NCBI GenBank assembly: GCA_963082975.1 | Contig: OY720350.1 | Location: 17,330,910-17,394,909 of the forward strand | DNA from: Labia minor | Taxonomy: Eukaryota > Arthropoda > Insecta > Dermaptera > Spongiphoridae | Direction: 5' to 3' | Length of the DNA: 64,000 nucleotides | Shown: positions 20,460-31,854 of the stretch, piece by piece | Numbering within the stretch: the first letter of the stretch is position 1 | How the letters are laid out: each line of letters opens with the position of its first letter | The notes under the pieces: generated by a model | What the model was told of the DNA's origin: nothing | Seen by the model: the letters and a program-made list of their open reading frames with translations, nothing else | The model's database searches: none | Program-made: the position numbers and the translations under genes

Positions 20460-23400
20460 CATAGATTCTTAAACTTATGTACTCCACGGACCCCCACTTG
20501 AAAAAATTTTTTTTGACGGACCCCCATCACAACTTTAGGTACTTTACGTCATTTTATTAATTAATTTCTGGCTTACGATCTCATAAGGACAAGGATATAT
20601 GATGAATATTTCTAACAGTGATTGGTGAATAACGATTTTTTTGCATATTGTAGAACACATTTTATTAGAAATTATAATATTGAAGAAAGAAAATACAAAC
20701 ATTGTCATAGCAACAAATCTCACAAATTATAATGGGTACTTACATTAAATTCATATAAATATTTTATAATTTTTTTCAGAAAATATTAAATAAGAAATAT
20801 TTTAAAAAATAACTGCATCTATCTCATTAAATATAACTTACATATTTAATGAGATGTATGCAGTTGTTTTCTTGAAACAAGAATCTCAATATCTGGCTTA
20901 ATATTGGAAACTTTTAATCTAAGATCCGGCTCTACATTTAATTTGTTTCTATATTTAGACTTAATATAAAATAGTACCGAAAAAGCTTGTTCGCATAAAT
21001 ATGTTGTGCAGAATGGAATCAAGTGTTGAAGTGCTTTATTTGCAAGCGCAGGATAATCTGACCTGAGAAGTAACCAAAAGTTGCTCAATTCAGTTTTGTT
21101 AAATTTTAGTTTATAAGTTGTATCACATGATAATTCCACGAGAATATCTTGTTCAGGTGCAGATAAATGTTTAGCATTTGTAATTTCCATATTAAATGGA
21201 TCTCTGATCCAGTTATTGCAAGGATCAGGAGTAGAAAAATACTTCCTGAAGTTGCTTTTCAAAGTAATTAAATGTTCAACAAATAATTGACGCGTTTGAT
21301 TAAGCAATTTTTCACTGGAGCTTTCTATGAAATCATTGAGAGTTGGAAAAGACTCATATACACCGTTCTGGATGCGTTTCGACCACAAGTCGATTTTTTT
21401 AATCATTGCTTCTATTTTATCTTCAACTTTAAATATATTTACAACAGTACCTTGCAGGCTCAAATTAAGTTCGTTCAATTTTGTAAAAATATCAGTCAAG
21501 TAAGCCACCTTAGCTAACCAGATAAAATCATTGAAACATTCGGTCAGTTCAAAATGCGCATCTATTAAAAACAATCGTATTTCATCTCGAAGCTCAAAAA
21601 GGCGAATGAGTACTTTCCCGCGGGACAACCAACGTACATCTGTATGTAATAATAAATGTGTATGTTGACTACCCATTTCCTCACACAAAATTTTAAAAAC
21701 TCTGGAATTAAGTGGACGAGCCTTAATGAAATTGACAATTTTAACTACTTCGTCTAATGTTCTTTTCAAATCTGGTGACATATTTTTGGCTGCTAATGAT
21801 TCTCTGTGAATGCAGCAATGATTCCAAACAACCTGAGGCGCAACATTTTTAATAAGAGCAATCAATCCAGTTCTTGTACCTGACATTGCACGAGCACCAT
21901 CAGTGCAAATTCCAACACATTTTGGCCACTCTATTTCATTTTCGGTTATAAAATTATTCAAACTGTTAAATATGTCATTAGCTGTCGTTCGTGAAGGTAG
22001 TGAATCACAAAACAATACATCTTCTTGTATTTGATTTTCAAACTCATATCTAATGAAAGCTAACAAATTGGCATTATTAGTGACATCAGTACTTTCATCC
22101 AATTGTAATGAGTAATAGTGACTTTTGCGCACTCTCGATATTAATTCTTCTTTTATATTACATGACATGTCTTCAATCCTATTCTTAACCGTATCATTTG
22201 ATAATGAAATCAAATTTATATCGTTTGCTGCTTTAGTTCCTAACATTATATTTGTAATTACTTTTGTAGCAGGAAGAATTAATTGCTCTGCTATATTATG
22301 CGGCTTTCCTGCTTTAGCAATAAGTAGAGCTACTTCATATGATGCCATTACTGCTTTCTTACTCATACCACCAGATCCCGTCTTTACCATCAATTTCTGA
22401 CTTGAATTAAGTTCTTCTTTTTTCATTTTAAAAAATTCGATAGACTTACTAACATGCTCGCTGTGCTTTGTTTGTAAATGACGTCTGAGATTAGCAGGTT
22501 TCATACTTTCATTGGATAAACTTTCCTGACATAGAACGCAGACTGGTCTTTCCACATCATTGTTGCAAATATAAGTAAATCCAAATGATAAATAATCATC
22601 CGAATATTTTCTAGTTTTGCGTTTCTTGGTAGAGTTTGCTGTTGATGCCTCATCATCTGATTCTTTCCGTTTCTGTGTTGAACCAGTTTGTAGCCAACGA
22701 TCCATTTTATGGAGTAATTTATTAACATTGAACTACAATAATATAAATATAATATAAATATAATATAAATATAACGAATTATTATTTACTAGCTATGTTT
22801 TAATATGATTTTAAATGAATGTTTTAATATCATTTTAAATGAATGTTTTAAATCATTTTAATAAATGTTTTAAATCATTTTAAATAAATGATTTAATATC
22901 ATTTTAAATGAATATTAATTTATATAATAAATATATTTCGTAATTTGATTCTAAAATATTATTAATTTCGTAATTTGATTCTAAAATATTATTAATTTCG
23001 TAATTTGATTCTAAAATATTATTAAAATAAATATTTTTTATTCATAAAACTAACTTATACTTACTCTCAAAAACAGCCTTTCTGGGAAATTGCAAAATGT
23101 GTTTAGTGTTTTTATAAAATAATGATCATGCAAATTACACTAAAAATTAAAAAAAATTATTAGCTATAATAAACTATTATTAGCTATAATTTAATTATAA
23201 TTAATTAAATTAATAAAAATAATTTAAAGATACAACTCGTTGAGAAATGAACTTATAATTAACATTAATAAAAATAATTTAAAGATACAACTCGTTGAGA
23301 AATGAACTTATAATTAACATTTGCTTTAAAACTGTTTAAAACCCCAGAGTGGACGCTGACAATTTGGGTTTTTCCGGGTAAGACTGTCCCCTCCCCTGGT

Positions 23401-23786
23401 TTTCCCCAATAACAAAGTGAAAGAAAATTCCCTTATATGCCTCCCCTTCCGAGCCCCTAAGAGGGGTTATTTTAAAGGAACAATCGAAAAATGATTTTAA
23501 ATGAATGAATGGATGAAAATTCAAATTTTATATATAGTTTTTTATATATGTTTATTTATTCACAAAAAATTAATTGACATAATTATCAATTTAATAAAAT
23601 AAAATAGTATTATTAATAGTATTAAATTATAGCCGTAATTCTCTAGGAGGATATAGTTAAACAATGAACTTTAAATATTTATATATGTATATATTTTTAC
23701 GATGATTTTTTTCCGAGGACCGCGGACCCCCAGTAAAGGCTTCGCGGACCCCCAGGGGTCCGCGGACCACAGTTTAAGAACCACTG
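20460..23786 (-). mobile_element. BED-finger hAT transposon, copy 2 (3,327 bp)
   Basis: Inverted relative to copy 1 and of the same length. Left end CATAGATTCTTAAAC; right end GTTTAAGAACCACTG. Perfect 8-bp target duplication ACTTAAAA at 20452-20459 and 23787-23794. It sits inside LINE ORF2 between endonuclease and reverse transcriptase. The ORF2 frame is continuous when the element and one duplication are ignored, with no stop between 23795 and the reverse transcriptase frame. The same internal tandem repeats as copy 1 are present. Confidence 0.95.
20846..22705 (-). CDS. hAT transposase with BED finger, intact second copy
   Basis: 619 residues, differing from the copy at 16169-18028 at a single residue: Thr147 here versus Ile147 there (ACA/ATA). 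BED finger, D203, D269, NHCCIH and the E572 dimerisation block are all retained. Such low divergence together with an exact target duplication implies recent movement. The two copies lie about 2 kb apart and inverted, so recombination between them could invert the intervening DNA. Confidence 0.95.
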   Translation of the reverse strand: MDRWLQTGSTQKRKESDDEASTANSTKKRKTRKYSDDYLSFGFTYICNNDVERPVCVLCQESLSNESMKPANLRRHLQTKHSEHVSKSIEFFKMKKEELNSSQKLMVKTGSGGMSKKAVMASYEVALLIAKAGKPHNIAEQLILPATKVITNIMLGTKAANDINLISLSNDTVKNRIEDMSCNIKEELISRVRKSHYYSLQLDESTDVTNNANLLAFIRYEFENQIQEDVLFCDSLPSRTTANDIFNSLNNFITENEIEWPKCVGICTDGARAMSGTRTGLIALIKNVAPQVVWNHCCIHRESLAAKNMSPDLKRTLDEVVKIVNFIKARPLNSRVFKILCEEMGSQHTHLLLHTDVRWLSRGKVLIRLFELRDEIRLFLIDAHFELTECFNDFIWLAKVAYLTDIFTKLNELNLSLQGTVVNIFKVEDKIEAMIKKIDLWSKRIQNGVYESFPTLNDFIESSSEKLLNQTRQLFVEHLITLKSNFRKYFSTPDPCNNWIRDPFNMEITNAKHLSAPEQDILVELSCDTTYKLKFNKTELSNFWLLLRSDYPALANKALQHLIPFCTTYLCEQAFSVLFYIKSKYRNKLNVEPDLRLKVSNIKPDIEILVSRKQLHTSH

Positions 23787-23794
23787 ACTTAAAA

Positions 23795-25823
23795 CATTCC
23801 CCCAATTAAATAATATATTTCGAAAAAAACAAACAGCTTTCCCTTCTATTCTAGAAATTCCAGACAATAAAACAAATATCTTAACAAATGCAAAAATAGA
23901 TACCCTTTCTATTCATAAAAATAAAAAGGACGAATTTACAATACACGATAGAGACAATATATTGAATGTATTAGGAAGTCATTTCTCGTTGATCCACAAA
24001 CAAAACGAACACTTAGGCAAACCAGGACTTTCCAACATTGTAAATAAACACGTTAACAATTTAAAAAACGAAATAGAAAAAGAAAACGGAAGTGGAATAT
24101 ATCAATTTTCTATTTATAATTCTTCACTTGACCCTTCAGATGACAATGAACAACTTCTTACAAATGAAAGCTTTGTAAGCACACTATTTAAAAAATTAAA
24201 CAACAAAAGATCATCAGGTAATAACCAAATTCCAAATGTAGCTCTAAAACATATACCAAAAAAAATTTCTCAATATTATACTATTATATTCAATAACTGT
24301 TTAAACAATAGATATTTTCCCCAAGCCTGGAAACAGGCAAAAGTCGTTCCAATTCCAAAAAAACACAATTCTAAATCATTATTAAATTTTCGACCTATTA
24401 GCTTATTACCTAATATTGGAAAAATATTCGAAAGAGTAATAAATAATAAACTAATCTCTTTTTGCGAAGAAAACGAAATTTTACCAGAAGCTCAATTCGG
24501 ATTTCGAGCCAAACATTCAACCGTTCACGCTATCACTAAATTAACCTCGGATATACATTGGGCCCTTAATAATAAAGAAAGTGTAGGTGCATGCCTAATT
24601 GATGTAGAAAAGGCTTTCGACACGGTTTGGCGAGATGGACTAATTTTCAAAATGCTCAAAAAAGGATTTGATAGAAATTTGATAAAAATGATCTCTGATA
24701 TGATCGAGGAGAGGTCTTTTAAAGTCACCAACTTTAAAGAAGAATCTTCAATTGCATTTGATGTAAGCGACGGTTTGCAACAGGGGACAGTAATTTCTCC
24801 AATACTATTCAATATATACATAAGCGAAATCTTAGAATGCTTCGAACTAAATACTTCTCCAAATAAAAAAGCCATTGCCTTCGCTGACGATCTCATAGTG
24901 TATGTTTCAGGGAAAAAACCTTCAAAAATACAAACAGAACTACAATCACTTTTTGAAAAAATTCATTCATTTTATGACACATGGAAACTAAAAATTAATC
25001 TACACAAATGTGAAACAATCCTATTTAGAACAACCTTAGACAAAGGGAACTCTAATTTAAAAAAAAATTGGAACAAATTTCAAATCAAATTTGAAAATGA
25101 AACCATCCCTAACAAACGATTAGTTAAATATTTAGGCGTAAACTTAGATGATTTATTATACTTGAATAAACATTTACATATCCAATTAGCTAAGGCAAAG
25201 GCTTCATTTATGTCACTAAAGAATCTTTTCTTTAATCGGGACCTTGATCACAAAATAAAAATATTATCCTATCAGCTTCTAATCCGCCCTATCATCACAT
25301 ACAGCTGTAACGTTTGGTTTAATCAGAGAGCGTCTGACATGGAACTCATCCGACTATTTGAAAGGAAATGCCTGAGAGCTTGCCTTGGTAAAGATCAGCG
25401 CATTCTGGTTATACTCGGTATATCAGTAATGAAAAGATATATAATGAAGCAAACATAAATCGCATTGATTGCTTCATATTAAAATTAATAAGGAACCTTT
25501 ATTGCCAAGTTGCACAGGTTCCAAATAGTCTCATTAGCTGGTCAATCTTCCAAAACGAGCCATATTTCAAAAACACTTTAAAAAGCGGTTTTATCCCACC
25601 AGAGGCGTTCATATTCCTTGATAAACAAGGATATATACAGGATGATAATGGAATCCCAATTATCTATCATGTATTTAGGAGATGTGGAGATAAATCCATA
25701 ACTTATGATCCGTTTCTGGATGGAAGAGATCCTTACAGAATATGGAGATATAATATGCAAATTTCGAACAAAGACAAATTAGATTGGAAAAAGGTGGATA
25801 AAAAAAGATGGTGGATCACATAA
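23795..25823 (+). pseudogene. LINE ORF2 C-terminal part: reverse transcriptase
   Basis: Copies LINE RNA at the nicked target. Recognisable blocks in order: NFRPISLLPNIGKIFERVIN, QFGFRAKHSTVHAI, LIDVEKAFDTVW (first catalytic Asp), GLQQGTVISPILFNIYI, AIAFADDLIVY (the FADD box with the catalytic Asp pair), INLHKCE, VKYLGVNLD and RPIITYSCNVW. The first ATG in this segment is at 23962, but the natural protein enters from 20459. A one-base shift near 25400-25412 moves the last about 137 codons to another frame, ending at TAA 25821-25823 after KKRWWIT. No RNase H domain is seen, as in the Jockey clade. Confidence 0.92.
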
Positions 25824-26270
25824 TCTTTTGTATATATATATATATCTTTTAAAAAAAAAAATGTAAATATTTATTTGTATCCTTATAATTATATAATATA
25901 TTGTACAATGTAACTTATAAGAAAAATTGTAAATAAATAATATTATCACCCCTCATCCCTCCCCTCTTCCTTCACTTGCAATCTCCAGGTTTTACTAGCC
26001 TTTCCTGGTGAGTTGACAATCACAACCCTGATTATATGTATATTAAACTTAAAATATACTTAAATAAAAAAAAAGAAAACAAATGTAAATAAAACATAAT
26101 ATAATTAACTAAAATTGTAATAGCGTATCAATAAATGATCGCAAAAGAAACAATTTAATCTTGTAAATATTGTAACTTTCATCTTTTGTATGTTCTGATA
26201 ATCAACTATTGTAAAAATTTTTTTTTTGGCTAATAAACATACTCTTTAAATTGAAAAAATTGAAAAAAAA
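25824..26270 (+). other. LINE 3' untranslated region and tail
   Basis: AT-rich with a TA run at 25831-25846 and a C-rich patch at 25945-25990. It ends in TTGAAAAAATTGAAAAAAAA (about 26251-26270), a short repeat tail as expected at a LINE 3' end. The following base begins a SINE. Confidence 0.65.
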
Positions 26271-26535
26271 GCATCGCTGACTCACATTCTCGTGGTCCCG
26301 GGTTCAAGTCCCGGGCCTGGCAAGGAATTTTTCTAGTTGGGGTCTATGGGATGGAGTCAACCCAGCCTCTGGGATCAACATTGGGGAATAGCTACTTGAT
26401 AGCGCCTCCGATCAAGAAAATCAAGGTAAAGGTTGATAGGACCCGTTCTACTGATCATAGGACACCTCATTGATATTATCAACTTGATAGGCGTTGTCCT
26501 TGCGTAGGACATGCAAAAGTCAGAGGTTTTTTTTA
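26271..26535 (+). mobile_element. tRNA-derived SINE, 5'-shortened copy
   Basis: Contains a Pol III B-box-like GGTTCAAGTCC inside GGGTTCAAGTCCCGGGCC (about 26300-26317), then the family body (TAGCGCCTCCGATCAAGAAA, GGACACCTCATTGATAT, CTTGCGTAGGA) and a CAGAGGTTTTTTTT end. The A-box half of the tRNA-like region is missing compared with 47527-47814. Confidence 0.8.
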
Positions 26536-26700
26536 TGTCTGAAGATGCATAGAGGTCATGCAAATCATCGTTATGCAGTCTCCGCTATATTCCGCTGGCC
26601 TCATCTTTCCCTGTCTCCTTAACAATATTTTTTTTGTCATTTTTTCATCTCCCATTCTGACCACGGGTTCTATATATTTACTACCCTTATATAGATATAA
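26536..26700 (-). pseudogene. Rearranged RTE-type LINE pieces
   Basis: On the minus strand, segments encoding VVRMGDEKMTKKILL and, separately, DLHDLYASS-like sequence match the RTE family, but their order and spacing are disturbed relative to 30484-30992. Not functional. Confidence 0.55.
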
Positions 26701-28190
26701 TAACATGGTCAGTTTGCTAAGCGGTAAAGTCAATGTTGATAAAAGTTTACATTTATTGCCAATTCCAAATCTAACTTAGGATATTATCAACAACTCTGAT
26801 AAGTGGGTTAATTTCGAATGATTTACTCGACTAACGAAATAGTAATTTTAATAAATATATAATAATAATGTATATTTTAGTTATATAAATATATAAACTT
26901 TTTCATTTGTTGACGGATTAAAATGAATATATAACTTGATAATCTCCATTTAATAACATTTTTATATAAATTAAGATTAAGAAATTATTATGATTATTAT
27001 GATTTTTCCCAGAGATATGATGAATAAAACTCAATTTTTCTTTATAAATACTATCTCTGGTGTGAATTTCAAAAAAATCGTTAGAGCGGTTTCTGAGAAC
27101 CCATTTACATATATACAAACAATTTTAGGTAGCATAATAGGATTAGATAGATAAATAGTAATAAGATAAGAGATATATATGGTCCATATATAAATATTAT
27201 TCCTATACGATTATTAATAAAAGTAATACTGTTGTAATTAATCTTTCTATAAACCAACAGTATAAAAATAGATAATATGAATTAAAATTTAAATTATATG
27301 AATATAATATGATAATTGTTTATTATTCGGTTAAGGTCGCTAAAAAATTTTAAAGTAAAAACTTTATTAGATTTATATAAGAATTTAAAATAAAAATTAA
27401 ATTAAAGTTACAAAAAGATAGGAAACAATTGAATTTGGATTCGAATGGCTTGTCGTTAGGATTTCGTATCTTTCTCCATTTCAAATTGCTTTTATGAAAG
27501 AGGCCATTTGAAAAATGAGTTAGGAATGCCAGCCAAGCAAACTCTCGAGCATTACAGATGCATTATTCCATCAATCTATTCTATTCCTGATCACAGTCCT
27601 CGAATTAGAGATGCTCGTGAGTGCTCTTCTCATTAATTGAGTTTTCCCCCTTTCACTTTTTCCCAAGTTCGATTATTCATTCGCCTCATCAAATTTGTCT
27701 TACGATTTCAATTCAATTAGTGACTCCTCTCTTGACACAATTGAATAAATCTTAAGAATGTCTCTTATGACAACACAATTCAATTTGTTTCTTATTAAAT
27801 TATAACAAAACATGATGGCTTAAATGGAACTTCAACTATGAGTACATTAATCCGATTAAATTCTCAACAGTTTCATATTATTTGAATAAGAATGTCATCC
27901 ATTCATTTGGAATCTTTATCTGAAAATATAAAAAAATAAATAAATAAATAAATAAAAACAAAAGTAATAAAAAATAAAACAATTAAAGTTTAATACAATA
28001 TCTTTTGTCACAATTTTACATTGTTCTTAGAAAAAAATTTTAAAAAATTGTTTATTATATTATTATAGTCTTAATATAGAATAATAATAATTCAATTTTT
28101 TTTTTAACTTTCAGTGACGAGTAAGTATAAAGTAGTCTGAAGACTAAAATTAAACTTAAAAATTTTAAATTATATAATAAAATAGAATAA
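26701..28190. other. Unique AT-rich DNA with a complex patch at about 27410-27780
   Basis: About 27410-27780 is less AT-rich, not repeated in the window and lacks an open frame. It is a candidate non-coding conserved sequence. An (AAAT)n run lies at 27925-27955. Confidence 0.4.
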
Positions 28191-28522
28191 TTTTTACCGA
28201 CCGACGATTTTAAGGGAGGTATTGTTTTCACACCAAATTTCGCATGAGGAGATTTTTTATCTCCACGAATCATGCACTTTATATTGGTTTTATCCTCGGG
28301 AAAAATCTTCTTCATTAGTTTTTTCTTAATTTAAAATTATATGACGTCATCCAACCCTTCATGTCGTCACAGTCAGCGCCTCCTTATATATTATAAAAAA
28401 AAAATAAAATTAAAAATATTTATTTTATATCCATATCTGTTTTTATTGCATTAATAGATATATTAAAATTATTTGAAATTGTTTCTGTAGCAGAAAATTA
28501 ATTTATTCCAAATCGTCGGTAA
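28191..28522 (-). mobile_element. Family B short form
   Basis: The minus strand ends CCGTCGGTCGG-like (complement seen as TACCGACCGACG at 28195-28206) plus AAAAA. It contains the family blocks TGCATGATTCGTGGAGAT, a TGACGTCAT pair and the AATATATCTATTAATG region, and begins near 28520 with ACCGACG. The 5' hairpin and the central GACG repeat are absent. Confidence 0.75.
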
Positions 28523-29562
28523 TATAAATGTTATATTAAAAATATAATTTTATAAAACTGTTCAAAGGCATCAGAGAATTAGAAAATTGAGTGCAATATC
28601 CCAGCATCTGCCATATGATAAATCATAATTTTATCTTTTTTAGCTTTCATCATTTGCCTTTAGTTCAGATCACAAATGATCTTACCCATAAGTTAAGCTG
28701 AAAATTATGAACTATAAATCATAAAAGATATTCTTTTTTTTAATGATTCTCAAGATAGAAGCCCATTTTAATTCATTTTAGCCCAATTGTATTCATTTAA
28801 TGATTAATTTCAATAAATATTAAAGTAAAATTTTTGTGTAATTGTTGAGAATGGAACTCTCGACCTGAAATTCAGTATTTTTTCAAGTTTGATAATAAAA
28901 TAATTTCATTTTTCCAGAAAAATATTTTGAAAAATTATTTAATTTTGTTTTTTTTTCAAAAATAATTAAGGGATTATTCTAGTCAATGTGTTCGTTAACA
29001 TGTAAAGGTTGTAAAACCACTTTGACAGGAATATGACGACAGGAATACTTCCAAAAATTGTTGAACAATGGATCACAATAAAACTGTCACATTGACTAGT
29101 CAAATTTTTTTTGAATTTATTATTTTTATCTTTTTCTTAGGTGTTATTTCTTTAACGTGTTCCTCAAGATTGGATGATCCTGCTGTGATGACATTTAAAA
29201 AGGAAATCCAATACCCCCAGTCCGGCATTTTAATTTGGATATTTCCTTTGAAATCATTGTGAAAGTTCTCTAAATTTTTGCAGTAAAAGTAAAAGTAAGT
29301 TGTTAATAAAAATATAATTCATATGGTTAATAATAATGATTAAAAGAAAAAAATTAAATCAATTCATTAAATTAATGTTATGAAATCAGCATTGTAATAT
29401 CATAATAATGTTAATAAAAATTTAATTCTCATAATTTATTTATCTAAAATAATAAAAGAATTGTGAATAATTCAGAAGAGGTAACTCAATTAATCATATA
29501 ATAATTCAATTTAATAGTTTAATCAAAATTTAATTTATACGATTAAAAATATAAAAAAAAAT
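28523..29562. other. AT-rich DNA, nothing certain
   Basis: A 64-codon open stretch at 29068-29262 encodes a hydrophobic segment (FFEFIIFIFFLGVISL), but no splice or start context supports a gene. The rest is AT-rich. Confidence 0.45.
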
Positions 29563-30226
29563 AAGTTGACCTGTGGCCAGGTCCGAACCGACCGACGGTT
29601 TGAAGTAAATTAATTTCAAGCTACAGAAACAATTTCAAATAATTTTAATATATCTATTAATGTAATAAAAAACAGATATGGATACATAAATAATAAATAT
29701 AAACATTTTTAATTTTATTTTATTTATAATATATATGCAAGACCAGGCTGTGACGTCATGAATGGCTGGATGACGTCATATAATTTTAAATTAAGAAAAA
29801 AACTAATAAAGATGATTTTTCTCGAGAATAAAACCACCACAAAGTGCATGATTCGTAGTGATATTTAAAAAATCTCCTCATGTGAAATTTGGTGTGAAAA
29901 TAACCCTTCCTTTCCTATCGTCGATCGCTAATACTACCACTTCCGGTTTCCGGATTTGCACCAAAAGTTGATCAATTCATCCCACTGATGCATTAAGTAA
30001 ATATACCAAATTTCATCAAAATCGGTTGAGCCGTTCAGGCTGTACACATCTATACGGACGGACAGACGGACGGACAGACGGACGGACAGACGGACGGACA
30101 GACATCATGCTAAAAATACTTTTTTCTGTTAAGAAAATGCATGATTCGTGGAGATATGTAAAAATCTCCACATGTGAAATTTGGTGTGAAAACAATACCT
30201 CCCTTACTATCGTCGGTCGGTAAAAA
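29563..30226 (+). mobile_element. Family B long form (HINE/DINE-1-like)
   Basis: Starts AATAAGTTGACCTG with hairpin GACCTG-TGGC-CAGGTC (29568-29583), then ACCGACCGACG. It contains paired TGACGTCAT sites and a (GACG/GACA)n microsatellite at about 30055-30102, which is (GTCY)n on the other strand as in Drosophila DINE-1. It ends CGTCGGTCGGTAAAAA (30211-30226), whose CGTCGGTCGGT is the reverse complement of the 5' motif. The 3' terminal block occurs twice (about 29846-29930 and 30135-30226). Non-coding. Confidence 0.82.
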
Positions 30227-30483
30227 ATGAAATTTAGTATTGTAATAGTATAGAAGTGGTAGTCAGAAATGTTTTTTGTATTTTTAATGATAATAGTAAA
30301 TCCTGTGCTAGATTTTAGTATAAATTTTACTAAAAATTTAGATGTTTTTTTTATTTATTGTAATTAAATTAAAATGATTAATAAAATTTATTGAAAATAT
30401 TATAAATAATTATAAAATTATAATCGTTATTTAGATTAAGTATATGGATCCTATAAATTTTTTTATTTACTACATTATTTAAC

Positions 30484-30992
30484 GTGGTTGTAAAAATTAT
30501 TTATTATTATGCAATAAAGGGGCTTATCGCGTCAAAATTATTATCAAAAGGGATAAAAATTAAAATATATAAAACAATTATTTTACCGGTTGTATTATAT
30601 GGGCGTGAGGCATGGTCTATGACCTTAGGTGACGAGAGTAGATTTAGAGTATTTGAGAATAGGATTCTGCGAAGCATTTATGGGCCAAAGAAAGATGAGT
30701 TCACCGGGGAATGGCAAAGATTACATAACGATGAATTGCATGACCTCTATGCATCTCCAGATATAGTTAGAATTATAAAATCGAGAAGGCTGCAGTGGAC
30801 AGGACACGTGGCTAGAATGGGAGAAGATAGAATGGCGAAAAATATATTGGTAGGGAGACCGAGTGGAAAACGTCCGTTTGTAAGACCAAGGACGCGGTGC
30901 GTGGATAATGTGGGAAAGGACGTGAGAGAGGGGTGTGGGTGCTCTGGTCAAGAACTTTCGAGTAAAGTAGAGCCACAGAGATAGATAGTGGT
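30484..30992 (+). pseudogene. RTE-type LINE, reverse transcriptase C-terminal fragment
   Basis: Best-preserved piece of this family: 166 codons from 30484. It carries IKIYKTIILPVVLYGREAWS (end of the RT domain), a GEWQRLHNDELHDLYASPDI block, RRLQWTGHVARMGEDRMAKN and the PSGKRPFVRPRTR region, then a GATAGATAG tail. The N-terminal endonuclease and catalytic RT motifs are missing, so it is a dead 5' truncation. Confidence 0.88.
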
Positions 30993-31224
30993 TGTAAAAA
31001 TTTCAATTCTTTAAAATAGAATTAGTAAATTTTCTTAAAATTCATTTTCAATAAATTTTTTCCAAATAAAATTATAAACCTTTCTCTTCACATATATTAC
31101 ATCCAATTAATACATACATTTACAATATAATCGCTTTGATCACCTCTCTCCTCCATTTCAATTATAAATAATGAATCAAAATAACTTTTCAAGCACAGCA
31201 ATTCAATGAATATAAAAACAAATT

Positions 31225-31854
31225 AGCTGGAGTGTCTCCACTCGACTATCTCGCAATTTGAATTGGATTAAATAACATAATATATTATATTTAAATTAAA
31301 TTTAATTAATTATAAATTATAAATAATAAATAATAAATATTAAACCAGCGCATGTTTGGCTTTTTGTTGATGGCACCACGTCACGTGTTGGCGCGTGAGA
31401 TTTGCAGTGTTAAAAATTTAATTCTGGTAATTTCAGCGAATCAATCAAGCTGAAATTCTATATATAGCAGTTTTATACAATTATTAATCATGTGAAAAAT
31501 TATCAAACATATATCTTTATTTTTACGGTCACTTTAGAGGAAAAAAAATCAAAACGTTGTAGGTAATGACCCTCTTCCGGTTGAGCTACATTTCTCAAAA
31601 GTTGATAGAAAACTATGAATTTTGAATAATGTCCATGTACCAAATTTCATCATTCTAGCTCAAACCGTTTTTGCGTAATCTTGCCTACATACATACACAC
31701 ACACATACACACATAAACACATACACACACACAGACATTTTTCTCAACCTTAGTGAAAATGATTCAGGAACCTTCAAAACGTATAAAAACATCAAAATCT
31801 CAACATCGAAAATTTTCGTGATCGCAATACTATCTCTGGTCAGATAGTAAAAAT
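31225..31854 (+). mobile_element. Family A element, full-length copy
   Basis: About 630 bp from CTGGAGTGTCTCCACTCG (31227) through ACTATCTCGC, the TATATATAG block, an (AC)n microsatellite at 31690-31735, and an ACTATCTCTGG...AGATAGTAAAAAT end. Non-coding. Its length and ends define the family consensus well. Confidence 0.85.

Larger units (their letters stand above)
13216..26270 (+). mobile_element. Jockey-like LINE, 5'-truncated, split by nested transposons
   Basis: One non-LTR retrotransposon spread over 13 kb. ORF1 (gag-like with zinc knuckles) lies at 13216-14216, ORF2 endonuclease at 19294-20459, and reverse transcriptase to C-terminus at 23795-25823. A 3' untranslated region follows, and the element ends near 26270 in TTGAAAAA-type repeats. 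A hAT derivative (14217-19271) and a BED-hAT copy (20460-23786) interrupt it. With those and one target duplication each set aside, it is about 4.7 kb. The 5' end is lost: ORF1 stays open upstream of its first ATG into the preceding RTE tail. Frameshifts near 19650-19670 and 25400-25412 make it inactive. Confidence 0.85.

Noticed and set aside
24525-24896. 123-codon minus-strand open stretch
   Set aside because: Antisense shadow of the LINE reverse transcriptase.
30050-30105. CRISPR-like array
   Set aside because: The unit is a 4-12-bp microsatellite without spacers, in a eukaryotic transposon.
30026-30223. Protein with (GRTD)n repeats, and the similar frames at 62910-63266 and 63071-63280
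   Set aside because: Direct translation of the GACG/GACA microsatellite of family B; not a gene.
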